From positions 62,001 through 126,000 of the forward strand of contig CAKSBF010000004.1 in NCBI GenBank assembly GCA_934438075.1: a DNA stretch of 64,000 nt, in the 5' to 3' direction. This document shows, piece by piece, positions 24,745 through 35,000 of this stretch. Each line of letters opens with the position of its first letter. Position 1 is the stretch's first letter. The DNA comes from an uncultured Clostridia bacterium. GTDB lineage: Bacteria; Bacillota; Clostridia; UBA1381; UBA9506. Below the pieces are notes generated by a model that saw nothing but the letters and a program-made list of their open reading frames with translations, was not told the origin of the DNA and ran no database searches. The position numbers were made by a program, and so were the translations under genes.

Positions 24745-26319
24745 ATGCCTGCGAAAAATAAAAAAAAGCATATACTTTCTCTTTTATTATGCTGCGGACT
24801 CGTTATGCCTTTATGTACATCATGTGTTGGCAGAGGCGGAGATACAATAAAAGAAATCGACACCGTTACGGTTTTTGGCAATTTTTCGGATTCTATTCGC
24901 GTCAGTGAGCCAAAGACAGCGACAGAACGTGCAATTGATGCATGGTACAGCTTGTTGGAAAAGAAAAATGACGTAAAGCTTGTGATAGAAAGTCCGCCCG
25001 ATGCAAATTATTCGGAAAGACTTGAGATTGTGCTTGCGAGCGGACAGTATCCGGATATGATTGCTTTTCCCGAACCGACGGATGCAACCTTTATTTCCGC
25101 CATTAAAAAAGGAAAAATTATTTCACTCAACAAGTATCTGGAACATGCGCCTAATATTATGAAGTACACACTTGATACATCCTGGGATGCTTTAAAGTCA
25201 GTGGGGGATGGCAATATATATGCGATTCCGCGTTCAACTGTGATGCGAGCAGATGGCTATTGGGTCAGAAAAGACTGGCTTGCAAATGTGGGATTGTCCG
25301 TTCCCGAAGACGGCGTTGTGTCGCTTTCGGAATTTACGGAAATTTTAAAAAGATTTACCGAGAATGATCCTGACGGAAACGGCGAAAGGGATACATACGG
25401 CCTGGGTTATTATTTGAATGACGAGGGTTATCTAGAGCCACCGGTTTCTTTTCCGTTTGGCTTGCTGGGGTGGCAGAAACACAGCGGAAAATATGCCTGC
25501 ATGGACGAAAAATATTGTCGGGAGCATCATCATTATGAAAATGCGTTGGCCTATGCCGCAGAGCTTTTTCACAACGGATATTTGGACCCGTCGTGTTTTA
25601 CAGTTAAATCAGCTGCTGCAGTTAATCGGTTTTATACAGGGAAAGTTGGCGTGCTGCCGGGATTTTCGCTCCATACGGCATTTGCATTAAACATCATGAA
25701 AGAGTACAATCCGAATGCGGATATCACATATATAACGGCCATTAAGGATCAAAACGGTGATACCAAAGGAACCATGGCGGGAAATGGAATCTATTGGGCG
25801 TGGGGCATATCGTCAAGCGCCGCAAAGCCGGAAAAAATTGTGAGCATGCTGGACTGGATTCTTTCCGATGAAGGATGGGAAACCTCTAAACTGGGGTTAG
25901 AAGGATATAATTACACGATAAACGAATACGGAGAGAAGGAGCCCGTCAGGGCGGACAACGGCAGGCGTGTCAGAGTCAGTACCGGCACTATCTTTTTAAG
26001 ACGTGCCAACGATGTGGATATATATATGATACCAAGCGAGACGGGGGAAATGATGCCGGCACAAAGCCTGTGTGAAGCTTGGCTGCAACACTGTGTAGAT
26101 AACTTCGTACCCGGACTGGATGCGGGCTATACACCTTCTGTTATTACAGAACGGAAATTTGCGGAAGCGAATCAAGAACTATCTTTGATAATTGCCAAAG
26201 TTATTTCGGGGGAGCTTCCTGTTTCTTCCTATTCATCTCAGTTGAATAAGTGGTATGCATCCGGCGGTGATACATATGTTCAAGATATGAATCAATATAT
26301 CGAAAAGAAAGGGTCCTAG
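24745..26319 (+). CDS. Extracellular sugar-binding lipoprotein, orphan
   Basis: Family 1 solute-binding protein of 524 residues, anchored by a lipid: signal peptide KKKHILSLLLCCGLVMPL and lipobox LCTSC. Binding-protein features include FPEPTDATFISAIKKGKIIS, YWVRKDWLANVGLSVPEDG and DPDGNGERDTYGLGYYL. ATG at 24745 was chosen because AGAGGTGA precedes it and the signal peptide starts at once. No permease gene follows here; its partners may be the permeases at 44205 and 45169, 18 kb downstream, or it may serve as the ligand sensor for the adjacent YesMN pair. Confidence 0.9.
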   Translation: MPAKNKKKHILSLLLCCGLVMPLCTSCVGRGGDTIKEIDTVTVFGNFSDSIRVSEPKTATERAIDAWYSLLEKKNDVKLVIESPPDANYSERLEIVLASGQYPDMIAFPEPTDATFISAIKKGKIISLNKYLEHAPNIMKYTLDTSWDALKSVGDGNIYAIPRSTVMRADGYWVRKDWLANVGLSVPEDGVVSLSEFTEILKRFTENDPDGNGERDTYGLGYYLNDEGYLEPPVSFPFGLLGWQKHSGKYACMDEKYCREHHHYENALAYAAELFHNGYLDPSCFTVKSAAAVNRFYTGKVGVLPGFSLHTAFALNIMKEYNPNADITYITAIKDQNGDTKGTMAGNGIYWAWGISSSAAKPEKIVSMLDWILSDEGWETSKLGLEGYNYTINEYGEKEPVRADNGRRVRVSTGTIFLRRANDVDIYMIPSETGEMMPAQSLCEAWLQHCVDNFVPGLDAGYTPSVITERKFAEANQELSLIIAKVISGELPVSSYSSQLNKWYASGGDTYVQDMNQYIEKKGS

Positions 26320-26385
26320 AAGAATCTTTTTATTTATGAAGGGCAAAGATCTGGCAAGATTACAATATTATAAGGAGTGAAGAGA

Positions 26386-28320
26386 ATGTTAAAAAAATTA
26401 CTTTCCTCGTGCATTGCGTTTGCGATGCTCATGTCGTTATCGGTAAGCTGTGCTTTTGCTGCTGTCGGTGACGAAATCATTGTGACCACCACGGACAGCG
26501 GATTTTCGACAAACACCCCGCAATCGGGCGGGTGGGATAATCCGACCGGACTTGTGGGCTATAACGGAACGGCGACGAAATATCATGAGTATATTTCTGG
26601 CGCAGATGTTGAGACTACGCGGCAGGCATATGTCACTTGGACGCCGAAGATAACCGAGGCGGGTCGCTATGATGTGTATATCTGGCGAGTCGGGCATGCA
26701 GGCAATCATCCGAAGGCGTTGCTTCAGGTGATGAGTCGGACCGGCTTGCAAGAAAGTGTCATGCTTCAGGCTTTGTCGGCATCGGATGCCGGATGGTACA
26801 AGGTTGGCAATTTTGACTTTGCCGCCGGGACGGATGGCTATATCAGATTGGGGAGATACGATAATTCACAGGGCGCCGTTCGCGTCAACAGTGTGAAACT
26901 TGTGAAAACAGACGATGCACCGACGCCGAGTGTTGAGCTTATCACACCGGATTCTCTGTCAGCGGTTGATACAAACACAAAAATAGAACTTAAATTCAGC
27001 CTGGCGATGAACGATGCATATATGAACAGCCAATATGTTACGCTTACGGAAACAGAGAGCGGTACTCCCGTTGCAGTGTCATATGCAGTATCGGGAGAGG
27101 CAGCGACGAACTTAAGCATGACTCCGGACGAACGTCTTAAGGCAAAAACCTCATATACGGTTACGGTCAGCGGAGATGTCCAAAGCAGTGCAGGGACACC
27201 TATGGGGGAAACAAAAAGCTGGAACTTCACAACTGACGTTATTGTATACGAGACAGTGGTTGTCACGACAAAGGATGGTGCAGCGCATTACACGGAAGAA
27301 GGCGGAACGTGGGCGGAAAGTGGACTTCCTGGTTATAATAACATGACTTCGAGATATGTGGGGAATAAGGCAGGCGCTAAGGCAACATTTCAGACAGAGC
27401 TTTCCGCCGGTAAGTATATTGTAAAATTTTACAGAGTGGTGAATGCTGCCAACTCAACGGCTGCTCCTCTTTCTATTTATCATGCAGAAGGCGTGGAAAA
27501 CAGATTATTTAACGGAACAGTCGGCGGTGTAAGTGGTTGGGTTGATTACGGCACTTGGAAATTCAACAGCGGAGAAGCAAAGGTAACGATTGAACTGGAT
27601 GATCCATCCAAAATAATCCGAACAAGCGCGGTTATGTTTCAAAAAATAGAAGATACAGAAGCGCCGACAGCCGAGTTGATATCCCCCGACGCTCTTACGG
27701 ATATTGCTTTGGATACAAACTTTGTTGTTCAATTCAGCGAGACAATGCCGGAGCGAGAAATTTTAGAGGGAATTACATTGACGGAAAAGGAAATCTCAGA
27801 GCCGGTAGCCTGCACGGTGACATATAATGCAGCGACAAAAACAGCGACCGTTGACCCAGATGTGGATTTAAAGCCGGGCGTTGAGTATGAGCTTGCGCTG
27901 GGTGATCGTGTTTGCGATCTTGCAGGCAATCCCGTTTCGGGCACGAAATCTTGGACGATTAAAACTTACCCCATCCATTTCAGCGGATTTTCACTGAAGG
28001 ATGCTACCGGGTCGGACGTGACAGCACTGACGAAAGGAGCCGCTCTCACTGCTTCGGTAACGGCAAGCAACCAAAGCGGGGCAAGTATTCGTACTGTTTT
28101 GCTGTATGGTCTTTATGATGCAAATGGTGTTTTGGAAGCAGCAAACTTTTCACCAAAATTGTTGACAGACGGCACAGTTGATGATTTGAACACTCTTTCT
28201 ATCATTCTGCCGGATAAAGATTTAACCGGTTATACGCTTAAAATATTCCTTTGGGAATCGTTTGATACATTGAGACCGTATGATGTTGGCCCGATTGTAG
28301 TGCCGAATATCAGAGGTTAA
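26386..28320 (+). CDS. Secreted multidomain protein: golvesin-like and Big_5-type Ig modules
   Basis: Exported, non-enzymatic-looking protein of 644 residues. Signal peptide (LSSCIAFAMLMSLSVSCAFA), golvesin/xly-like beta-sandwich module at about 28-180 (DEIIVTTTDSGFSTN, then WTPKITEAGRYDVYIWRVG), Big_5-like Ig domain 185-285, a second golvesin-like module 290-425 (VVVTTKDGAAHYTEEGGTWA), a second Big_5-like domain 430-530 and a C-terminal beta-domain 535-644 (FSLKDATGSDVTALTKGAAL). Golvesin-like modules are thought to bind carbohydrate. ATG at 26386 behind AAGGAG. The next two genes share the modules, so all three probably act on the same polysaccharide. Confidence 0.75.
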   Translation: MLKKLLSSCIAFAMLMSLSVSCAFAAVGDEIIVTTTDSGFSTNTPQSGGWDNPTGLVGYNGTATKYHEYISGADVETTRQAYVTWTPKITEAGRYDVYIWRVGHAGNHPKALLQVMSRTGLQESVMLQALSASDAGWYKVGNFDFAAGTDGYIRLGRYDNSQGAVRVNSVKLVKTDDAPTPSVELITPDSLSAVDTNTKIELKFSLAMNDAYMNSQYVTLTETESGTPVAVSYAVSGEAATNLSMTPDERLKAKTSYTVTVSGDVQSSAGTPMGETKSWNFTTDVIVYETVVVTTKDGAAHYTEEGGTWAESGLPGYNNMTSRYVGNKAGAKATFQTELSAGKYIVKFYRVVNAANSTAAPLSIYHAEGVENRLFNGTVGGVSGWVDYGTWKFNSGEAKVTIELDDPSKIIRTSAVMFQKIEDTEAPTAELISPDALTDIALDTNFVVQFSETMPEREILEGITLTEKEISEPVACTVTYNAATKTATVDPDVDLKPGVEYELALGDRVCDLAGNPVSGTKSWTIKTYPIHFSGFSLKDATGSDVTALTKGAALTASVTASNQSGASIRTVLLYGLYDANGVLEAANFSPKLLTDGTVDDLNTLSIILPDKDLTGYTLKIFLWESFDTLRPYDVGPIVVPNIRG

Positions 28321-28337
28321 GATAAAGGGGGAAGAAA

Positions 28338-31300
28338 ATGAGGAGCCGTATCATTCCGTTTATTTCAGTTGTTACTGTATTCATAACTGTTCTTTTGGCG
28401 TGCTTACCAGGCAGCTTTTTGGTTGCTGAGGCGGCGAGCGAGACCGTTATTGTGACGTGCAGCGATTCGGCTCCTCAATATACGGAAACCGGGCTGTGGA
28501 AAACGTCGAGTCTGATGGGCTATAACGGTTTGACTACGAGATACACAGCAGAGAAAGGCGCTTCTGCAGTCTTTCGCCCGATCCTTTCGCGGGGAAAATA
28601 TGTTGTGAGCTATTACAGAGTATTAAACAACACCAGCCAGACAGCCTCGCCGCTTACCGTGTATCACGCGGATGGCCAGCAAACTTATTATTTTAACGGT
28701 ACGGTTGGTGCCGCCGGTTGGGTAGGGCTTGATTATTTTACTTTTGCAGACGGCGACAGCGGTTATGTGGAAATTGTTTCAAATGATTCAAACACGAATC
28801 TGAGAGCAAGTGCAGTTAAGTTTGAAAAAGTTGAAGATGTATATCCGCCGGTTGGTTCGCTTGATTTATCCTCTTTGGCGGACGGAAAAGTTACCGTCAG
28901 CTTTTACGAACAACTCGCGAAAAACAGCGTAACAAAGGATTGTGCGGCGCTGACTGATATGGAAACGGGCGAGCGTGTTGCTTGTGCGGCAGAGTTGTCG
29001 GAAGATGGAAGGAAAATAACGGTAACGCCGCAGGAAGAGCTTGGTGCAGGCTGCCAATATGAACTTTTGTTACAGGCCGGAATTGCGGATCTGTACGGTA
29101 ACGAAGCAGAGAAACAGGTTTTTGGCTTTGAAACGGAGATGACAGACTGGCCGCTTTTGCCGCCGGACGAAACAAATGTGACAGACGCAGAGATATATGT
29201 GGCGCCGGATGGTAACGATGATAACGACGGAACGCTTTCGGAGCCGCTGAAAACCTTTGAAGCGGCGAAAAATATGGCGTCCGGAAAAATAAGAACTTCG
29301 GAAGGCAATGTAAAGGTGTACTTTCGAGGCGGAACATACACGTTGGATGAAACCGTGACCTTTTCTCATAAAGATTCCGCGCCTGACGGGAAGAGGATCA
29401 CATACTGTGCATACGGAAATGAGAAGCCAGTATTTACGGGGGAAAAGCCGGTCGGTGGATGGATGCGGCACGAAGGAGATATCTGGAAGTGCAGAGTGGC
29501 AACCGAGTCGGATTTTCGGCAGCTATACTGCGGAGAGAAAAAGCTGGTTCGGGCAAGAACCCCGAATGAAGGTGAAAGCTATTTGCTTGCGCAAGAAAAA
29601 ACGAAAACAGGTTTTCTTGTTCAAAAGGGCGTTATTCCTACAGAAAACTATAAGGGCGATGCAGAAATAGCCGTAAAAAATGTATGGATGCACAAAAGGC
29701 TGAATATTGCATCGGTGACAGACCTGGCAAACGCAACGCAAATTAATATAAAAGAAGATTTATGGAATGATGTTTTGGCCATGCCGCAGGGGTCAACATC
29801 TTATTACGGAAAAGAGTATTATCTGGAAAATGCCTATGAGTTCATTGATATGGAAGGCGAGTGGTATTATGACGGGTCGGAGGGAATGTTATATCTCAAA
29901 AGCACAGAAAATCCAGATTATCTTGACATTACGATACCACAGCTGGAAAGCATTATCGCCTTGGAAGGGGATATAAAACGTCCTGTTAAAAATCTGAGCT
30001 TTTCGGGACTTAGCTTTAAACGGACGAACTGGACATATCCGTCCGATTACGGCTTTAACGATATACAGGCCAATACCTTGATACCGCCTCCTGAAAAACG
30101 CGTGGAGGACAGCCAGTATCGCTATGGATTTAAAAAAGAGTATCTTCCGGGGGCATTTAATGCCAAAACTGCTGTAAATGTTAAGGTGGAAAACTGCATT
30201 TTCTACGACCTTGGCGGAAACGGGATTAATTTTAAGGATGGCGGGGCGCATATAGAAGCAAGCGGAAACACGATCTATAATTGTGCCGGAAGTGCAATCG
30301 AGGCAGGGGATGACAGCTACCGTCCGGACAGCAGCCGTTTGCGGCTGCGCAATGCACTGATTTGTAACAATTTGATCAGAAATATCGGAACGGAGTATTA
30401 CGGAAGTATAGGTATTCTTGTTTTTTATGCGGACGGGGTCAGAATAGAGCATAATGATATTAATAAAACTTCGTATTCGGCCATAAACGCAGGTTGGGGC
30501 TGGAGCAATGACGAATTTGTTGATACAGCACGCAACTATACCGTTCATGCCAACAAAGTGGAGAACTTTTGTACACAAGTCAAGGATGGCGGCGGCATAT
30601 ATGTTCCCAATCCGGTTTATGGTACCTCTGTTATCAGTGATAATTTGATTATAGGCTCAGAGCAAACGATGAGGGCGGGTACGATGGTCGGCGGCATATA
30701 CCACGATGCTTTTAGTACGAATTGGACAGATCAAAACAATGTTTTACTTTCGGTGACAGATTGGGCAATGGGCGTAACGGACAAAAACGACATCAGGTAT
30801 CAAGACAAGACGATACATTTTGAGCATAATTATGTGACGAGTCATAAAAAAACCCCTCCGCTTGCCGGAGAATTTGTGAGCTTTACCAATACCGTTATGC
30901 TTGACGGTACGGCTGAGCTTGCCGGCGAAGTAAAAGACATTGCAGAGGCTGCGGGGCTTACAGATGCGTATAAAAATCATTTTTCCGATTTGCCGGATTT
31001 ATTTTTTGCAGAATATGGCATTTATGAGGTGAAGCCATCGGAGCAGGGGGAAATCAAGCTGAGCTTATCGACTCTTCCCGCAACGGTTACAGCGGAAAGC
31101 AAAGAGGGCGTCAGAGTTTCGAATGCGCTTATCAGTGGCTCTGAAGCAACCATTCCGTTTTTTGTATGCGCTGATACAGTACCCGGCGTTTATACGGTTT
31201 TGGTGAGCGTGCAAAGTGAGAGTAAGCTGCAGACAGAAGAAATTCATATCGCCGTATTGGAGGCAGAAGATACATCTGTGTATGTGAGTATAACAGATGA

Positions 31301-31973
31301 TGGATATACAGAAAACGGAAGCTTTTATCCCAGCGGACTGTCGGGGTATCGAACGGGTAGTCGTTATGGGTATGCGGATGGTATTTCTGCATCTTTTCAA
31401 ACGTCGGTAGAACCGGGTTTTTACAAAGTCTACGTTTTCCGTGTTTCAGAATATCGGAGCTGTAAAAACACAGTGGCGGAGGTTCATCATAAATACGGGA
31501 GCACACAGAAAACTTTTGACTTTGCGGCTGAACCTTCACAGTGGCTTTATGCCGGCACTTTTGAATTTGATACAGTGGCCGAGGTTGTTATGAAAAAGAC
31601 GGGCAGTGGCTATTTGAGAACGAGTGACATAAAACTTGAAAGGGTAAGCCAAAGCGCACAGAACGAAGACGGAACGAAAGCAGAAGGTCTGATTGGAAAC
31701 AGTGTGCTTTCAGGAAAGGTTACGCTGGGAAATTATGCGGAAAATGACAGAAAATTTGCTATCTATGCAGCTTTGTATAACGAAACGGGAAGGCTGGTTA
31801 ATCTTGCGCAGAGCGAAAAGATTATAAAAAGTAATTGTGAGGAAAAATTGGAAACCAATATAACGCTGCCCGATAGTCATTTAGAACGTTGCCGGTTAAA
31901 AATACTGGTTTGGGAAATGACAGATAAAGGATTGCTTCCTATATTCAAGCCTATAGAAATCAGTGGATCATAA
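28338..31973 (+). CDS. Secreted parallel beta-helix protein with golvesin-like modules
   Basis: Very large exported protein of 1211 residues, probably a polysaccharide lyase or hydrolase. After the signal peptide come a golvesin-like module (about 35-170, ETVIVTCSDSAPQYTETGLW), a Big_5-like domain (175-270), then YVAPDGNDDNDGTLSEPLKT, which opens the pectate-lyase-like right-handed beta-helix (about 285-800) with its run of short turns (GINFKDGGAHIEASGNTIYN, HNDINKTSYSAINAGWGWSN). A second golvesin-like module sits at about 980-1105 and a beta-domain like that of the previous gene closes it. Catalytic residues cannot be assigned by eye. ATG behind GGGGGAAG. Highly similar in the helix to the next gene. 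Confidence 0.8.
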   Translation: MRSRIIPFISVVTVFITVLLACLPGSFLVAEAASETVIVTCSDSAPQYTETGLWKTSSLMGYNGLTTRYTAEKGASAVFRPILSRGKYVVSYYRVLNNTSQTASPLTVYHADGQQTYYFNGTVGAAGWVGLDYFTFADGDSGYVEIVSNDSNTNLRASAVKFEKVEDVYPPVGSLDLSSLADGKVTVSFYEQLAKNSVTKDCAALTDMETGERVACAAELSEDGRKITVTPQEELGAGCQYELLLQAGIADLYGNEAEKQVFGFETEMTDWPLLPPDETNVTDAEIYVAPDGNDDNDGTLSEPLKTFEAAKNMASGKIRTSEGNVKVYFRGGTYTLDETVTFSHKDSAPDGKRITYCAYGNEKPVFTGEKPVGGWMRHEGDIWKCRVATESDFRQLYCGEKKLVRARTPNEGESYLLAQEKTKTGFLVQKGVIPTENYKGDAEIAVKNVWMHKRLNIASVTDLANATQINIKEDLWNDVLAMPQGSTSYYGKEYYLENAYEFIDMEGEWYYDGSEGMLYLKSTENPDYLDITIPQLESIIALEGDIKRPVKNLSFSGLSFKRTNWTYPSDYGFNDIQANTLIPPPEKRVEDSQYRYGFKKEYLPGAFNAKTAVNVKVENCIFYDLGGNGINFKDGGAHIEASGNTIYNCAGSAIEAGDDSYRPDSSRLRLRNALICNNLIRNIGTEYYGSIGILVFYADGVRIEHNDINKTSYSAINAGWGWSNDEFVDTARNYTVHANKVENFCTQVKDGGGIYVPNPVYGTSVISDNLIIGSEQTMRAGTMVGGIYHDAFSTNWTDQNNVLLSVTDWAMGVTDKNDIRYQDKTIHFEHNYVTSHKKTPPLAGEFVSFTNTVMLDGTAELAGEVKDIAEAAGLTDAYKNHFSDLPDLFFAEYGIYEVKPSEQGEIKLSLSTLPATVTAESKEGVRVSNALISGSEATIPFFVCADTVPGVYTVLVSVQSESKLQTEEIHIAVLEAEDTSVYVSITDDGYTENGSFYPSGLSGYRTGSRYGYADGISASFQTSVEPGFYKVYVFRVSEYRSCKNTVAEVHHKYGSTQKTFDFAAEPSQWLYAGTFEFDTVAEVVMKKTGSGYLRTSDIKLERVSQSAQNEDGTKAEGLIGNSVLSGKVTLGNYAENDRKFAIYAALYNETGRLVNLAQSEKIIKSNCEEKLETNITLPDSHLERCRLKILVWEMTDKGLLPIFKPIEISGS

Positions 31974-32000
31974 ATTGAATACCAAAACGGAGGATTGTTC

Positions 32001-35000
32001 ATGAAAAACATTAAAAAATTGACAGTGACAATGTTGAGCATGCTGTTCATCATGCAGTTGGCAGCACCAATTGCTTCGGCCGTCAAATTGTCGGGCAGCG
32101 TTGTTATCAAGGCGGGCGATAAAGGATATACAGAGGTGTCGAACGTACCCTTTTCGGACAGCTCCGTTTTGGGAGTAAACGGCACAACAACGAAATACAC
32201 GTCCGGCAGCGTGCAAGTCGGCTCGTATGCCCAGTTTACGCCTGCAATTGAAGCGGGCAAGTACGATGTGTATGTGTATAAGCTTGCAAGAAATGACACA
32301 GACAGCGCCACAAAAACAGAGGTTCATTATGCCGATGGTGTGTTTGAAACAAAGATTGATTTTACAGAGGGAACTTCCGGATGGGTGCCGCTTGGTACAT
32401 TTGAGTTTTCGGGCAATGCAGCCGAATGTGTAAGAATCATTAAGTCCAGTGCGGCTATGATACGTGTTGATTCTGTTAAATTTGAAAAGTCCGGCGGCGC
32501 AAGAGTGATTGATTTACGCAGCAAAGGGCAGGATACGAAATCCCCTTGGGGCGAGGTATCGAAAACGACAGATGAAATCGCGTACAGCTTCTATGTCTCT
32601 CCGCAAGGCAATGATGCTTCAAACGGAAGCATAGAAAAACCATTTGCTACAATTGAAAGAGCACAGAAGGAGGTCAGAAAGCTTCTGCCGCACGCGGAGG
32701 GAAACATTTATGTTTATCTGCGCGGCGGAATCTATCAAATGAAAAAGCCTGCGGTGTTCACAGCAGAAGATTCTGCTCCCGATGGTATTAAGGTTGTGTG
32801 GTGCGCCTATGAAAACGAGGAACCTGTGCTGACGGGTGCGTTAAAAGCCGACAACTGGGTCTTGTCGCAAGGAAATATATGGAAAACAAAAATAGAAGAA
32901 AATATTGATTTCAGGCAAATTTATATCGGAAACGAAAAAGGAGTGAGAGCAAGAACGCCGAATAAAGGAGAATACCTTACCCTGGATAGGGAGAAAACAA
33001 ATACAGGTTTTGATATTCAAAAAGGTATTATTGCACCTTCGGATTTTAAAGACGACATGGAGCTTGCTATAAGAAATGTGTGGATGCATAAGCGTCTTAA
33101 AATTGATTCTGTAAAAGATACGGACACACATACAAGTATTGCTATCGAGCCATATATGTGGAATGATATTATGACAGGCGCGCAGGGCGCAACCATCTAT
33201 TACGGTGTGAAATATTGGCTGGAAAACGCATACACATTTATGGATCAAAACGGAGAGTGGTATTATGATAAAAAGAAAAAAGAACTGTATCTCATGTCTG
33301 ACACCGATCCGAACCAATTAACGATTACTATTCCTCAGCTGGAAACATTAATAGATTTACAGGGAACGCTTGACACGCCTGTTTCCAACATTGAATTTTC
33401 GGGCATTACGTTTAAATACACAAACTGGACAAGACCAAACGAGTATGGTTTAAATGACATTCAAGCCAATACTCTTTTTCCGTCACCGAATCACTACAAA
33501 GAGGATAAACAATATCGGTATGGTTTTGCCAAAGAGTATATTCCTGCTGCCTTTTCCTCGCAGACTGCCTTTCATGTAAGCGTGAATGACTGTAAGTTTG
33601 AAAATTTGGGAGGTACAGGCATCAGCTTTAAAAACGGCGGAGCTCATATCAATATTGACAAAAATGTTTTTAACGGCTGCGCAAATACCGCCATTGAGGT
33701 GGGCGAGGACAGCTACAAACCGAATGACGCCAGAATGAGAATCTCTGATGTAGTGATTGATAATAATTTGATTTATGATGTCGCTAATGAGTATTACGGT
33801 GGGCTGGGTATTTTGCTTTTCTATGCAAACGGAGCAAAAATTACACATAACGAAATCAAAAATGTTCCATACTCTGCCATTAACGCAGGTTGGGGTTGGG
33901 CAAATAATGAATATGTGGAAACGTCCCGAGATTTTACCATCAGTCACAATAAAATTGAAAACTTTTGTATGGAACTAAACGACGGGGGCGCTATCTATAT
34001 GCCGAATCCCACATTCGGCGAGGCAATTATGGAAAAAAATTATATAGTCGGATCAGAGCAGACCATGCGTACGGGCACCATGCTACACGGAATTTATCAT
34101 GACGCCTTTGGTGCAAACTGGATAGACAGATACAATGTCATTGATTGTATAATTGATTGGATTACCGGCAGGGGTGTAAAGGACAGAGACTATTTTGGTT
34201 CTATAACGGCGTATGATAACTACACTACATCCAAAAGCGAGGATAATATCGGCGGTATTTTTGAAGAAATCAAAGAAAAGACGCATTATGTTGAAAGCGC
34301 AGAAAAATGGCCGGATGAAGCTCTTCAGATTATTCAGGAAAGCGGCCTTGAGTCTCAAAATGAATATTTGAGGGAAAAATTGGGGATCAGAGCATGGGCA
34401 TCGCCGGCAGCCTATGAATGTTATGCGGGCAACGAAGGCAAATTCCACTTTGACGGGCTTTCTGCAGATATTGATGTTACGCTGCTTTTGCCCAACGGTG
34501 TATTTGTCGATAAGACAACAAAGAAAGGAAATACAACGGATATTCCGTATTACGTAAGTAATGCGTTACAGCCGGATGTGTATACTGTGACCGCTGTCTT
34601 TTCTGAAAACGGGAAAGAAATCGGCAGAGAAGACATAAAGCTTGCTGTTAATGAAAAGCTTGAGGCAGGTATTTATTTAACTATAGGTACGGATCATTAT
34701 CAGGAGGAGGGAGATTGGGCAGCAAGCAGTATCAGCGGCTATTTCGGGGGGTCGCGTTATGGATATTCCAAGGGCGCAAAGGCAACCTTTAAGACGCAGG
34801 TTGAGCCGGGCATGTATAAGGTTTCGGTTTACAGAGTATTCCATGCCACAAGCGATAAAAATGCAAAGGTTACGGTAAAAGACAAAAACGGAGGTCATGA
34901 ATCGTATTATGACACAACGGTCTCTCCGGCAGGCTGGGTAAGCGTCGGTACTTATGAATTTGACGGCGATGCGGAGATCACGATAGAAAGAACATCCGAG

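Noticed and set aside
29889..30578. A 229-codon minus-strand open frame inside the beta-helix gene
   Set aside because: Shadow of the beta-helix coding strand; no ribosome site or family resemblance.
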